Of a stretch of DNA of 64,000 nucleotides, positions 44,951 through 55,873 are shown piece after piece. The DNA comes from Epiperipatus broadwayi (taxonomy: Eukaryota; Onychophora; Udeonychophora; Euonychophora; Peripatidae): contig JAQFVV010006551.1 in assembly GCA_028023455.1 (NCBI GenBank), positions 765,243-829,242 of the forward strand, in the 5' to 3' direction. The notes under the pieces are model-generated. The model was given only the letters and a program-made list of their open reading frames with translations. It searched no databases and was not told where the DNA came from. Positions within the stretch are counted from its first letter, which is position 1, and each line of letters begins with the position of its first letter. The translations under genes and the position numbers were made by a program.

Positions 44951-45050
44951 TTTCCATATGTCATAGTATCGGCCAGGAGGCGAACCCGCAACAACCGTCT
45001 GCAACCAACTGCTTGCTTGTCAGGCTGCTGCACTGAACCTCTCGGCTAAC
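44951..45050 (-). mobile_element. tRNA-derived SINE, copy 5 (long variable-arm subfamily)
   Basis: Minus strand: gttagccgagaggttcagtg, cagcctgacaagcaagcag, the extra ttggttgcagacggttgttg, the B box cgggttcgcctcctggcc, the tail gatactatgacatatgg and then an A/T-rich end merging into (TA)n. It has the best-preserved B box of its subfamily. Confidence 0.8.
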
Positions 45051-45789
45051 ATACTTGTGAAATGAATATTAAAATTAATCTTACATAAGACAATATATGC
45101 ATTTAACATCCAAAAGCATGTTTTAAATATATATTAAATCTGCCGAAATATACAATTTTAACCGTAAAATATGTTTGTTAACAGTTAAAATATTTTTATG
45201 GATGACACTTGTTGTGAAGCTATAACCTGATTTGCTTAAAATTTAAAGACACAGGGGCAAAAAAATTATCCCCAAAAAGTGTAATTCTATGAATGCTAGT
45301 ATAAGTTCAGTTAGTATTACACATTAACAGCTAATGAAATTAAATAAATATAATTATAAGAATAGTGAATTTGGAGTATTGAGAGTATAAATAAGCCAGA
45401 AAAATAGTAAAATGTTGACATAGATGGAAAAGAAAATGTAACATGTTGTAAAACGTTAAGCAATGATTATGAAGGAGATTGTACATAAAAAAAATGAAGA
45501 AGAATTATAGAGGTAGTATTACACATAATAGAATTATTATTGTTTTAAAATCAAGTACAAAAGAAAGGTGTATAAATAGTACTTTTAAAAATATCTATTA
45601 AGCACAAAACAGTTTTGGAGAATAGTTTCTAGATAACTGATGATTATTCAAATTTGTATATATGCTTGAAAAAATTTAAAAATCATGTATAAGCAAATTT
45701 AAAATACTAATTAAATAGAATATAAATTTAATATTACCAAATTCATCACTTTCTTTATTTTGCTGTAATATCTTATATAAATACAATTT

Positions 45790-46066
45790 ATCCACTACTT
45801 TGAAGACTTTTTAGCAAAAATCTTTTTGCAATCTATATTTATGCATAATCTTATATTTTGACTGTCCTGCAGTCTTCTTCAAAGCTACTTATTTTAACAA
45901 ACATCTCTAAAGAAGACTGCAGGACAGTCAAAACATAAGATTGTGCATGAATATAGGTCAGAGCCACTAAGTGGCTCTGAAGAAGACTGCAGGTCAGTTG
46001 AAATGTAAGATTGTGCATAAATATAGGTCAATAAAAGTTTTTTGCTAAAAAGTGTTCAAAGTAGTG
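45790..46066. repeat. Fold-back with an internal tandem duplication
   Basis: The left arm (cactactttgaagactttttagc ... gactgtcctgcagtcttcttc) mirrors the right side. There the unit gaagaagactgcagg-cagt-gaaa-taagattgtgcat-aatataggtca occurs twice (about 45907-45957 and 45978-46029), separated by a small palindrome agagccactaagtggctct. Confidence 0.75.
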
Positions 46067-46352
46067 ACAAATTTAATATTATGAATGATAATAAAGAATT
46101 GAAATTATGTGATAGATTAAGAAAAAGATGATAAAATTATAAAATATATTATGAGTTATTATTAAAAAATGAAGGAGTGTAATGACTAATAAATTTGTGC
46201 AGAGGAAGAATATTTTAATAATAAACAAAGAGAAAAATGTATACATGAAAAGCTCAATTGATAAAAAATAATGCCACTTAATTTAAATATTGATTTAAAA
46301 TAAATTTAGATTCAAATAATAATATAGTAATAATGGAACTGATATTTTCATT

Positions 46353-46392
46353 TCTTAACTGATGAAGACCTGAGCCAGAATATGCTAGACCA
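46353..46392 (+). other. Isolated diverged copy of the CTGATGA string
   Basis: aactgatgaagacctgagccagaatatgctagacc resembles the F1 core at 51.1 and 54.1 kb (cgatgaaggcccaagtcagaaactagtctgg). Only this core is recognisable. Confidence 0.3.
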
Positions 46393-46586
46393 TTAAAAAG
46401 TGGAAGAATATACAAAAAAATAAAGAAAGAAACCAGTTTTAAATTTATTTGGTGAAAAAGAAAAGGTACATTTATTCCTCTCCCATGTACCCACAATTTC
46501 AAGATTAACAATTAATAAAAACACAACAGAATTGGTAATTAACAAAAAAGTAAATAAAACTTATTAGGCGTAAAAGGCATTACTTT

Positions 46587-46940
46587 TTATAAATGGAGAA
46601 TATACATATTAACATTTAGTTTAATATCATCATAATTTTCATGATTGTTAATGGATAGTAGGATGAAAACTCCACAAGTGTAATAGTCTTTTTGGCTCAT
46701 ATCTTCTGTTTTTAATATAACTATTGTATTTCTCCCAATGTTGTTAGTAATACCTACTTGTATTTGCACCCATGTTTTTTTTGTTCCTCCTTGACATTTT
46801 CCATACATTTCATCATATTTCATTGCATAGTCTGAAATCTTGTATAAATTTTTTGTTAAAAGTGTATCTTTCAGATTATTATAAGAATTAATAAAATATA
46901 TCAACTTCCTTTTTAAAATACTTTGGCTTTTTTTTTCCAA
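46587..46940 (-). CDS. Unassigned open frame, 117 codons, weak C48-protease-like Cys motif
   Basis: This is the longest open frame of normal complexity outside the retrotransposons. It is Lys/Asn/Ile-rich at the N-terminus, then KTWVQIQVGI and DMSQKDYYTCGVFILLSI near residues 85-102. The last resembles the catalytic-Cys block of Ulp1/C48-type cysteine proteases (Q-x-x-x-x-D-C-G-V-F), which are common accessory proteins of DNA transposons. The His and Asp partners were not found, although an upstream minus-strand frame (47150-46960) is open and could hold an N-terminal part after a shift. It is probably a fragment. Assignment is tentative. Confidence 0.35.
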   Translation of the reverse strand: MEKKSQSILKRKLIYFINSYNNLKDTLLTKNLYKISDYAMKYDEMYGKCQGGTKKTWVQIQVGITNNIGRNTIVILKTEDMSQKDYYTCGVFILLSINNHENYDDIKLNVNMYILHL

Positions 46941-47154
46941 TGTAAGATTATTTTTACTAAAAACATTCTACCCATTTTACCTATTGTAATTTCTTTGAAT
47001 TAAGAATCTGTCCAAAATAATTATGATTATTAATTTTAATTTATTACTACCAATCTTTATTATCTCTTTTATTACTTTAATTATTTTAGCATTTACCTTT
47101 AGTTTTACATTTTGATTTATCTGATAGCTTTGTAACATTCCCTCTAGTTTTGAA

Positions 47155-47275
47155 GCACTGTTTACTAAATAGCTTCATTATTTAAAAAAAATGTGATGAC
47201 TTATATGAGTATTGAAACACTGTTTATGAACTAGTTTCATTATTTGAAAAATGTTGCTGACTTATATAAGTTCCA
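47155..47275. repeat. Tandem duplication, two copies of about 58 bp
   Basis: gcactgtttactaaatagcttcattattt ... gacttatatgag is followed directly by acactgtttatgaactagtttcattattt ... gacttatataag. Confidence 0.75.
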
Positions 47276-47807
47276 TTTTTACCCTTGACTATATTAATGC
47301 TTTTAGTGCCATTATGATATCTAATAATAAATGTTCGATTTTGATAAATATGTTTCACAATTTGACATTAACCTGGAATTATATCTCAATATCCCAAAGG
47401 TATATTCACCATGAAAATATTTATAGACACAAGTGTCTTCTTTAATAATGTATAGTATAATAATAATTGATATTCATTTGTTTTTTCTATGATCTCTCGT
47501 TACTCTCACAGGGTAGCATTTTTCTGTCTAGTTTAAACCTTGTTGTAATTATTGAACATTTGAATTAGTATTAAACTATTATTCTATATTAGAATTAAAT
47601 AAATTGGCCTTGATTTGTTAAAAATATGTATATTTACAAATAAAAAGTATTCTAAGAAAATCATATTTAAGCTTGGCAAATATTACAGAAATAGTAATAA
47701 TAACCATTATTTACCTGCAGGTTTGTAATGATGGTATATTATTAAATGTGATATGTTGGAGTATTTACATCATCCATGAATGAATGTTGAATGTGTAGAA
47801 AATCTTA

Positions 47808-47960
47808 AACTTTATAGCTCAGTTGGTTAGAGTGTTTGCCTTAAATTTGATATTCAACAAATATAAGGTACAAGTTCCACTTCTATGTGTACACTGTCAC
47901 TGTGCACATTAGTACAGAAACAGCTGAAGGAGAGTTAGAAAATAATACTACTCAAAACAT
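47808..47960 (+). mobile_element. tRNA-like sequence with perfect A box, probable SINE of a second family
   Basis: tagctcagttggttagagtg (47814-47833) is an exact tRNA A-box/D-arm sequence, and a degenerate B box (aagttccacttct) follows at 47872-47884. The intervening part (ttgccttaaatttgatattc) cannot form a proper anticodon arm, so it is not a functional tRNA. The downstream ctgtcactgtgcacattagtacag ... agctgaaggagagtt is non-tRNA and could be the SINE body. Only one copy was recognised here. Confidence 0.55.
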
Positions 47961-49254
47961 TGTGTAATTACTAATTTGTGTTGTCTCTTTGTATGCTATT
48001 ACTAACAAATTGTTTATATTTGAAAAGTTTAAAATTTTCTAGTCCAATATATTACATCTAATAATAATAACCAGTGTGCTTAATGGGAACAAAAAAACAT
48101 TTTTGTTATTCGATAATGGGCAGGAAAGCATCAGAGTGAGTGATTCCAGAAAATCAATGAAGTCTTTATTGGCTGAAATTCATTTTTAAGATGGAAGAGG
48201 ATTACCTTTATAATTTTTAGAATATCTCAAAAAATTCTACTGCAGTGTTTGTAAGGAAGTTACTGATCAGTTTTGCAAAACATGGTCACTATCCTGGCAA
48301 TGATTTTTTTTATTTGCATTACACTGAAATTTGTTAATTTACAATTTTGAAAATGAAGCTTATACATAAAAAATAAGTGTGCAATCATGTACACCTGGTC
48401 TCATTTTATGCGGTAGATAGGTTCTTCAGAAAAAGTGCACAAAAAAAATCACACAAAAATAGACTTAACTTACCTTGAAAAATGGGGGATAGGTTCCAAA
48501 ATTTTCAAAAATCATATAAAAGCAAAGCAACAATGGAAAATTACTTAAAAATTCGCATAAAAAATAAGGAAATAAAATATGACTAATAAAAATTTCAAAT
48601 TTGAAAAAAATTGATACAAGACAAACTTTTTTTACTTTTTTTATTAACTACAGTATTTAATTTTATTCAAAACAATATATTTTTATGTGTAATTTACAGT
48701 ATTTTACATTTTTTCATACATGTACAGTATTTGTAATCATTATCACTATTTGACAATTTGCAAGTTCATTTGTAAACTAGTGAGACATCAGATTCATCAC
48801 AAGAGGAAGTGCAACTAGTGCCAACTTTTTAATTGCTCTTATAGTACACTCACCCAAACTAAAATGTTTTCCAATCACCGTTGATTCTTCCCATTTCACT
48901 AAATGATCTAAAATTGAAATTTTTGTTTCCAAAGAAATTCATTTTCTTGGGTGTTTTTTCTTCTCCCTTGGGGTAAACTAAAAGTTTAAAATAAAAATAA
49001 GAACTTAGACTTATGATAATAAAAAGACACATACTCATCACTGTTGGGAAAAACTTAATTAAAACCAACAATTAAAAATTAAATTCTTATTTTTGTCTTT
49101 AATTTTTTAATTTTCAATTCCGTTTAAAAATCAAATTTCATTGTTTCACATCACATTACGTAATTTTTAAATTGTTAATTATAATTAAAAATCAGATTTT
49201 AATTTTTAATTGTCAAATTTAATTGTGCCCACCACTGTAACCTTTTAAAAATAA

Positions 49255-49555
49255 ACTTGCAGATACTAAATGATCAATTGATTATATACTCTTTTTATAA
49301 AAAGCAAAAATAGAATATGATTTAAAATGCAAAAACAACAACATACATAGTATAGGCATCTATAACATTTGAACAGATTTACATTATAATCTTGTAAAAT
49401 TTATTACTTGCAGACACTAAATGATTAATTGATTACATACTCTTTTTTTAAAAAACAAAAATAGAATGTGATTTATAATGCAAAACAACAACATGCATAG
49501 TATAGGCATCTATAATGTTTGAATAGATTTACATTGTAATCTTGTAAAATTTAAT
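49255..49555. repeat. Tandem duplication, two copies of about 155 bp
   Basis: cttgcagatactaaatgatcaattgatta ... tataatcttgtaaaattta is followed directly by cttgcagacactaaatgattaattgatta ... ttgtaatcttgtaaaattta. The copies differ mostly by transitions and small indels. Confidence 0.85.
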
Positions 49556-49667
49556 ATGTGTATATAAAATGGAGAAATCCTGATTTTAAGTGAATTATAA
49601 CCTTCTTTATTGCATAAAATCTATTACAGTATAATTATAAAGCACTGAAAATATTGAAATTATTAAA

Positions 49668-49790
49668 TAGAGGTTGAAACCCAATAATGCACTATTACTT
49701 TAAATATGACATGTCAATGCATGAAATGTATAATATTTAAAGTAATAGCACATTATCGGAGCTCAACTTCTGATCTAATAATTTTTATCA
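49668..49790. repeat. Small fold-back related to the 21.8-22.3 kb element
   Basis: ttattaaatagaggttgaaac and aataatgcactattactttaaatat are mirrored by atatttaaagtaatagcacattatc and aacttctgatctaataat. The same end sequence occurs in the larger fold-back at 21775-22320. Confidence 0.7.
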
Positions 49791-51054
49791 CATAAAAGAA
49801 AACCACATACAAAGATATTAAAAAGAAACATGATTCAAAATTGCATTAAAAAAATCCACATAAAACTATGAAAGAAAATCAAAGTTTTAGTTATTCCAAA
49901 AATTTGCCTCATACATGAACATATAATTTTACACTTTTTTTCTTCTATGATATTTATTCCATTTTCTTCTAGAATTTTTTTATATTCTTTATATATTTAA
50001 TTGCAAATTCATCAAAATATTTAAAAATGTTTTTGTAATTACTGAGGTTACATTACTTTTTTTGTTTGTTATTACTATATAGTTCTTTTAGAATTTCATT
50101 GCAACCTCATTTTCTCTTTTTCAGTAATAATGTTATATTTTTCTTCTTATTGTTAAAATAACTTTCTTTCCTGTACTAAGATGTTATCTTTTTGAAATTT
50201 CTTTATGATATTTTAATTCCAGATAATCATTCTTTTTAAATTCATATACATTGTCATTTTGCATTTGAAAATATACTGATGAATTTTTACTTTTGGTATG
50301 AGTTATCTGTTTATTAATTCTTAGTAGAATCTCATTTTTTCCTTATTAAGTTTAAGCATGAGCCATTACTAAAATAAGTTATTATTTTAAAATAAATGTT
50401 TCATTTCCTCAAAGTACTAAAAGTTAAAAGTAATAGCTGTTAATATTATTACTTTTTAATAGCTTTTGTTTATTTAGGTTTGCACATCTTAATCTCATTA
50501 ATTGATGATCACTTCTTGTTATAAATTTATTAATTATTACTGATATGCATATTTTTATTAATCAAAACATATTTCAGCTTACTTACTATATTTTATTTGG
50601 ATGCTTTCCTGCCTATATCCATTTTATTTTTGCATCAAAAATGAAGAATTCATAATTTGCAAGTTTCACCAAAATAAATTTCTACAACGTCATTTTATAT
50701 ATTACTTCTGTTTATATTATTTATTTACTGCATTTTCATTTTTATCTTGATTTCTAATCCTAGCAACAAAATGTGTCACAACAATTTTAAAATAGTTTTT
50801 GATCCAATCAAAAGCATTCTATCCATCTAAATGAAAATACTCTACTTTTTGAACAGAATGCAAAACATTGTGTCATGAACCTGAGTTATGTGCATTTGAT
50901 ATTTTTTATTCAGTTAAATAATTAAATTTTGTTAACGCTTACTAACATCTCATCAATATTCATAATGGTTTACTTTCATTTTAAAAAAAAAATCTATAAT
51001 GAATCCAATATCACTGTATACTTGTATGTATATGGTAAACAACATAGCCCACTT

Positions 51055-51255
51055 TTCACGTGACCACCATTTCTTATGCTAGGACATAACTCAGATCCAA
51101 AGCTCCTAACCGATGAAGGCCCAAGTCAGAAACTAGTCTGGGGATATTGGATGAGTAGACACTAGATAGGGATTGAGACTTCTGGCATTTATTGATTACT
51201 CTGGTTGGCACTGAGTGGCACTACTGTATGGAGAGTTTTGCCTGTGTTAATGCCC
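51055..51255 (+). repeat. F1/retrozyme-like repeat, single unit
   Basis: It contains, in order, accaccatttcttatgct, the core ctaaccgatgaaggcccaagtcagaaactagtctgggg (51104-51143), atattggatgagtagacactagatagggatt, cttctggcatttattgattactctgg and gtggcactactgtatggagagttttgcctg. The whole second half is collinear with the 53.67-53.80 and 54.12-54.25 kb copies. Confidence 0.7.
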
Positions 51256-52087
51256 ACTTTTCAAATGATTTTTTGTCTAACTTTTTCTTCATATTTATAT
51301 ATTTTTCCTTTTTGCTTGAAAGCCATGTGCATTTAGAGATAGTTCCATAAATGTTTATCATTGAATGGCAATCCTGCATGGATTGGCACAGGTAACAGGG
51401 TGTCTGACTTGGAATATTGGGAGATACCATGATCAATTTTGATCCTCACAGTCATGGCATTCAAACTTTTTATGAGATCTCATGCAATAAAGCCATTAGA
51501 ACTTTTTTTATTGAAAGACAGTCTGAATCTATAATCAGGATGTTCTTAATATTCTTTACGCTTATATCATAATCAATGCCTTGGTTAATGAGTTTTTAAT
51601 CTCTGGGATATGAAGACCATTATTTATGTTATCATAATTGACATGATACAAAAAACATAGGTCTCATTCACACATTCATTCCTTCACATATTCAACATGT
51701 TTCAAAAAATAACCAAAACCTCACATAAGAAATGATATACTTCAAAGAAAATATTCATGATAATTTTGGATTTTGAACACAAAGATAAAAGCTAAAAAGG
51801 TCACAAAGGTTAACTGATTAATGTTAATCAACAATTCATTCATATTCATTTACTATATGAATAAATGCCTACTAACAAAAATGATAATAACATATTATGA
51901 ATATTACTAATACGCTAAAACTAATTGCGTTACGGTGAAACTTTTAAGTTTATTAATTAGTAGGCTTTTTTTTATTATCTATTCTATCTTTTAGACTTAG
52001 TGCTTTCAGAGCCTTTGTAGCTCCATATTCATAGACCTTATCATATTGTTAACTATATGCAAATGCATGCAAATCGTTTATTCATTT

Positions 52088-52710
52088 TTTCAAAATTGCA
52101 AAGCATGTGTCCTTTTTGTTTATTGCTCTGGCATCGCTGTTGATGAAACATGCTTCTTTGACCTTCCTCTTGACATTGTTTCTTTCTGTGCATATGATGT
52201 CAGCCTTAGAGGGCTCAAATTTGTGGTTATGTTTGGGATGATGGTCAGCAAATACTGAGCTGCCTTCTTTTTTGGTTGTAGCTCTCGTGTATACATATCT
52301 ATGCTGGGACAGTCTATTGCCCACTGTGGCTCAAGTTTCCCCATAATAAACTGAATCACAACCTGTCTGCAGGCACACAATTCTATAAACTACATGGAGG
52401 GGGTTTCTTCGATGTTTCTTTTGTCCTTAGTATTGTTGATAAGCCTATTGGTGTTTGGATGGGGTTCTGAATCCGAGTTTGAATTCCTTCTGTAATATTT
52501 TTACTGAAGTTTTTTGCCACTGCAGGTATGTAGGGTATAGTCAGATGTTGTCTGTCTTCTTTTGTGTTCTGTTGCAGTCTTTTGTAAAAGCTTTCAATCC
52601 TGTTGGTTATTGTTCTATGATCAAAACCCACGCTTATTAAGTCCCTGATATAGCTGGTGATGTTGTTTTTCTTGTCTGACTCTAATTTACATAGGTGGTG
52701 ATGTGAGTAA
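52088..52710 (-). pseudogene. Penelope-like element ORF, C-terminal part with GIY-YIG endonuclease domain
   Basis: The minus-strand order is as follows. The end of the reverse transcriptase is ITSYIRDLISVGFDHRTI, then IPYIPAVAKNFSKNI (the conserved P-Y-I-x-G-x-x-x-x-x block). The GIY-YIG domain is VVYRIVCLQTGCDSVYYGET, then LSQHRYV with the conserved His, then DHHPKHNHKFEPSKADII, then KRKVKEACFIN with the conserved Glu and AINKKDTCFAILKK at the stop. This is the classic Penelope-like layout, and the CCHH-type spacer between the domains is visible. It is broken by one frameshift near 52383 and an in-frame TGA just after YYGET. The upstream reverse transcriptase core is missing. Confidence 0.8.
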
Positions 52711-52940
52711 GTATACCAAAATTAATACATTAGGAATTTTTCCTGCTCAATTTGTTTAAGATCTTGGAAAGGAGTTAAAAATATTATTTCATTTTAAATC
52801 CTTTTTAGAGTGTAAAAGTTACAATTTTTATGACTACCCTTTTTATTTTTTACTTCTTTGTTGAAAATATGAGTTATCTATAAAATGATTTCTTTTGTTT
52901 ATTCTCTTAACAATTAAATTGTGAACTCATTCTAAAAGTT

Positions 52941-53032
52941 GTCAAGCGTTGATGGCCGAGTGGTCAGCACAGCTGCCTTACAAGCAGTTGTCCCGGGTTC
53001 GCTTTCCGGCCAATGATTTGACATATATATAT
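52941..53032 (+). mobile_element. tRNA-derived SINE, copy 6 (closest to tRNA)
   Basis: gtcaagcgttgatggccgagtggtcagcacagctgccttacaagcagttgtcccgggttcgctttccggcc has textbook A (tggccgagtggtc) and B (gggttcgctttcc) boxes and a foldable anticodon arm with TAC in the loop. It lacks the extra segments of the other copies. The tail is aatgatttgacatatata, running into (TA)n. It resembles a tRNA but has no proper acceptor stem, so I read it as a SINE. Confidence 0.8.
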
Positions 53033-53557
53033 ATATAACTATTCTTTGTTACCGAATGTCTTTTAGTCATCCTTCCAGTTAAATAGAAAAGATAGAGTAT
53101 TTAAATAGACTAAGATAAAAAATTAAAATAGAGTGTTCACTATAATTAGATTTAGTGATCTTTAGAACTTATAGAACTAGTTTTTTAAAAAATATTAATT
53201 TTAAAAGCATATATTATATTACGCATATTTTGTATTATCCTTTTGTATGCAAAACGTGTATACATGTTTAGAACAAACATATATGCATTGCTTGAATATC
53301 ATCCCCACTCCATATAAATATATGGCTGTTGTAAACCAAATGTTGCCGATAAAGAGTGGAGTTATAATTAAACTTATTAACTTAGATTTTTACTGATACT
53401 TGATTTTTTTTAAATTTAAATTTTAAACAAGTATACTATATTACCAATAAATTATATTGTAATTGGGTATGCAGAATAGATATATATATCTCGAAATACA
53501 CACACACGCACATATACGTGGGAAGCACAATATGTTATTGCTATGAAATAACAATTT

Positions 53558-54300
53558 GAAACAGGCAAAGCTCCCCATACAGTAGTGTTGCTGAGTTCAA
53601 ACTAGAGTAATCAATGGATGCCACAAAGGCTTGTGCATAAAATCCCTATCTAGTGTCACAAACTAGAAACTAGTCTGGGGATATTAGATGAGTAGGCACT
53701 AGATAGGGATTATATGCATAAGCCTTCTGGCATCAATTGATTACTTTGGCTTGCACTGAGTGGCACTACTGTATGGAGGGTTTTGCCTGTTTTAATAACA
53801 GTTATGAGCAAGCATAAGAAATGGTGATCATGTGATGTTTGATGGTTTAATACCAATCCTGTCTAGTAGGATACTGGTGGCTATGGTTATTAAAGCACCA
53901 AAGACACCAAAATATATGGGTACTAAACTGAGTTCAGACCTATGTGACTATATAAGCTAATGAGCTTAGATTGAAAATATTGTTTTCAATTTTGTTCTCA
54001 TAGTTTTGTAGTTAAGTAGAGATAAAAGGTTGGTGCTGGAGGGTTGCCTTAAATCTTAAGATCTAAGTGCAGTGCTCTCACATCAAAGGTTCCTCACTGA
54101 TGAAGACCACAAACCAGACACTAGTCTGGGGATATTGGATGAGTAGGTATTAGATAGGAATTTTATGCACAAGCCTTCTGGCATCCATTGATTACCCTGG
54201 CTTGCACTGAGTTGCACTACTGTATGAAGAGTTTTGCCTGTTTTAATAACAGTTACGAGCAAGCATAAGAAATGGTGATCATATGATGATTGGTGGTTTA
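53558..54300 (+). repeat. F1/retrozyme-like tandem dimer, period about 450 bp
   Basis: The segment 53666-53850 (gaaactagtctggggatatt ... ttctggcatcaattgattac ... gtggcactactgtatgg ... ataacagttatgagcaagcataagaaatggtgatcatgtgatg) repeats at 54117-54295 in the same orientation. Between the copies lies 53870-54116, which includes tRNA-promoter-like strings (tggctatggttatta, gagttcagacc) and the CTGATGA core. 53558-53660 is an inverted copy of part of the unit, forming a local palindrome. See the finding on hammerhead-like cores. Confidence 0.7.
54091..54133 (+). ncRNA. Possible degenerate hammerhead ribozyme core
   Basis: tcctca|ctgatga|agaccacaaacca|gacac|ta|gtc|tgggga. The strings correspond to the hammerhead elements CUGAUGA, GAAA (here GACA) and a GUC cleavage triplet, with helix I formed by UCCUCA and UGGGGA (6 pairs including one G-U). 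Helix II is weak and the usual G-C closing pair is absent, so present activity is unlikely. The interpretation as a retrozyme or Penelope-type ribozyme is inference. Confidence 0.35.
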
Positions 54301-55870
54301 AGTAACAATTTGTACAGATAAATTCCTAAATAATTAAATTAATCCTAACCAATAGAGAAAATAATTAAAATAAAACAAAAATTAACAGAAGACATAATAT
54401 TGACAATAAGTTATGAAAAAGATAAAGAAATAAAAAAAATCAATAAATTAGTTATGATATATTTACGTTTACAAATAAAAATTAACAATAAACTGAAAAT
54501 ATCAATATTGATGTAAAAAATATAAATTCACAAAGTTTAAATATGCATTAAATGCGCTGATAAAGTAGGCAATAGTAAATTACAAAAAAAAAAAAATGTA
54601 CGTTTTCAATATATAATAGAATAAACCACTGAATAAAAATTCAAAAAACATGATAACAATATACCACATAGACTGCTATTATTTTAAACTGAATGTGTTC
54701 AAAACTTTAAATTTTCAAGTATTTGTAGATCAACTATTATAGTTTCACAAAACATACCTAATTATTCTCTAATTAAAAAAAACAAAACAAATACCATGCA
54801 GCTTTATGCAAAAGTACTTTTTCAAAATAAATGAGAACAGAAATAAAATATAAGAAACTAAATATCAAATTATTATATTAGTCTAGACAAGAAGGTGAAA
54901 ACATAGTGTCAAAATGTGTGAATAATACATATTAATTCACAACTGTGGATCATATTCAAAAGCAAACTTTCGAATTTTACAGGGAAATTTATCTTTAAAG
55001 AGGGGATTAGGAAGGGATATGAGAATAACTTTAAATATTTGATCATTCTATGTTAACTGTCACACTTCTAAAATGTGTGGACAATGATCTTTTGTAAAAG
55101 AAAAGTTTAAATTTTAAATAAAACTTCATAAATAATATATATTTATTCCATACTATATATATTATCTGAAGGTAAAAAAAATGTGATTCTGTTGAAAGAA
55201 ATGGAGAAAAAAAATATAGTGTTAGCTTTCAATGTCCAACCACTGCTAATCACCACTTTGCTGTTGCAAAAACATGTGACTTTTACAAAAAAAAAATGTG
55301 TTAAAAGTTTTTTATCACTTCATTAATTACTGATTGTCAAATAGATAGAAAATATTAAAGGACAATGTTTGAAAGTTTCTTTTTAAAAATAAAAAAAGGA
55401 TTTTAGTGAATAGTCTGTTATATAATCATGTTTATATTTATTCACAGTTTCTGAAAATAGGATACGAAAAAGTTATAACTGTTTATTATAAATTTTTGTA
55501 TATTTTGCAAAAATAATATATTTTTAAAATTTAATTATATTTTAAAGCAATTTTATTAAGATAATTGTCAAATTGTATTCTTATCTCAATGCAGTTTTAC
55601 CTTAGTTAATCCTAACTCAACCATCCATCAGCCCATAAGTCAAACACCGACTTCTCATACTATAGTTACATTAGAAACATACTTTTTCAAGTAATCCATA
55701 AGCACATGTTCCAATTTAATCTTCATGTACATATTTTTGTTTAGACATACTTAAGCTTAACTCTATATAATATGTACTTAATCATAAATGGAAATAATAA
55801 CTTCAATATGCCACTACTTTTTATAAATTGTAACAAAAATAAGATAAAACAGCTAATATAAATATATTTA
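54300..55870. other. AT-rich intergenic sequence, nothing recognised
   Basis: Long A/T runs with stops in all frames. No tRNA-like boxes, terminal repeats or domain-like peptides were found. Confidence 0.55.
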
Positions 55871-55873
55871 TAA

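Larger units (their letters stand above)
48000..51050. other. AT-rich intergenic sequence with small repeats
   Basis: Includes two similar short strings around 48415 (gtagataggttcttcag) and 48487 (gggataggttccaaaat), plus the tandem duplication and fold-back listed separately. The frame at 48859-49071 has no recognised feature. Confidence 0.45.

Noticed and set aside
52046-52258. Plus-strand 70-codon frame
   Set aside because: It is the antisense shadow of the Penelope-like GIY-YIG domain on the minus strand.
52941-53012. A functional tRNA gene (anticodon TAC)
   Set aside because: It has good A and B boxes but no matching acceptor stem, and five diverged relatives share a non-tRNA tail. It is a SINE.
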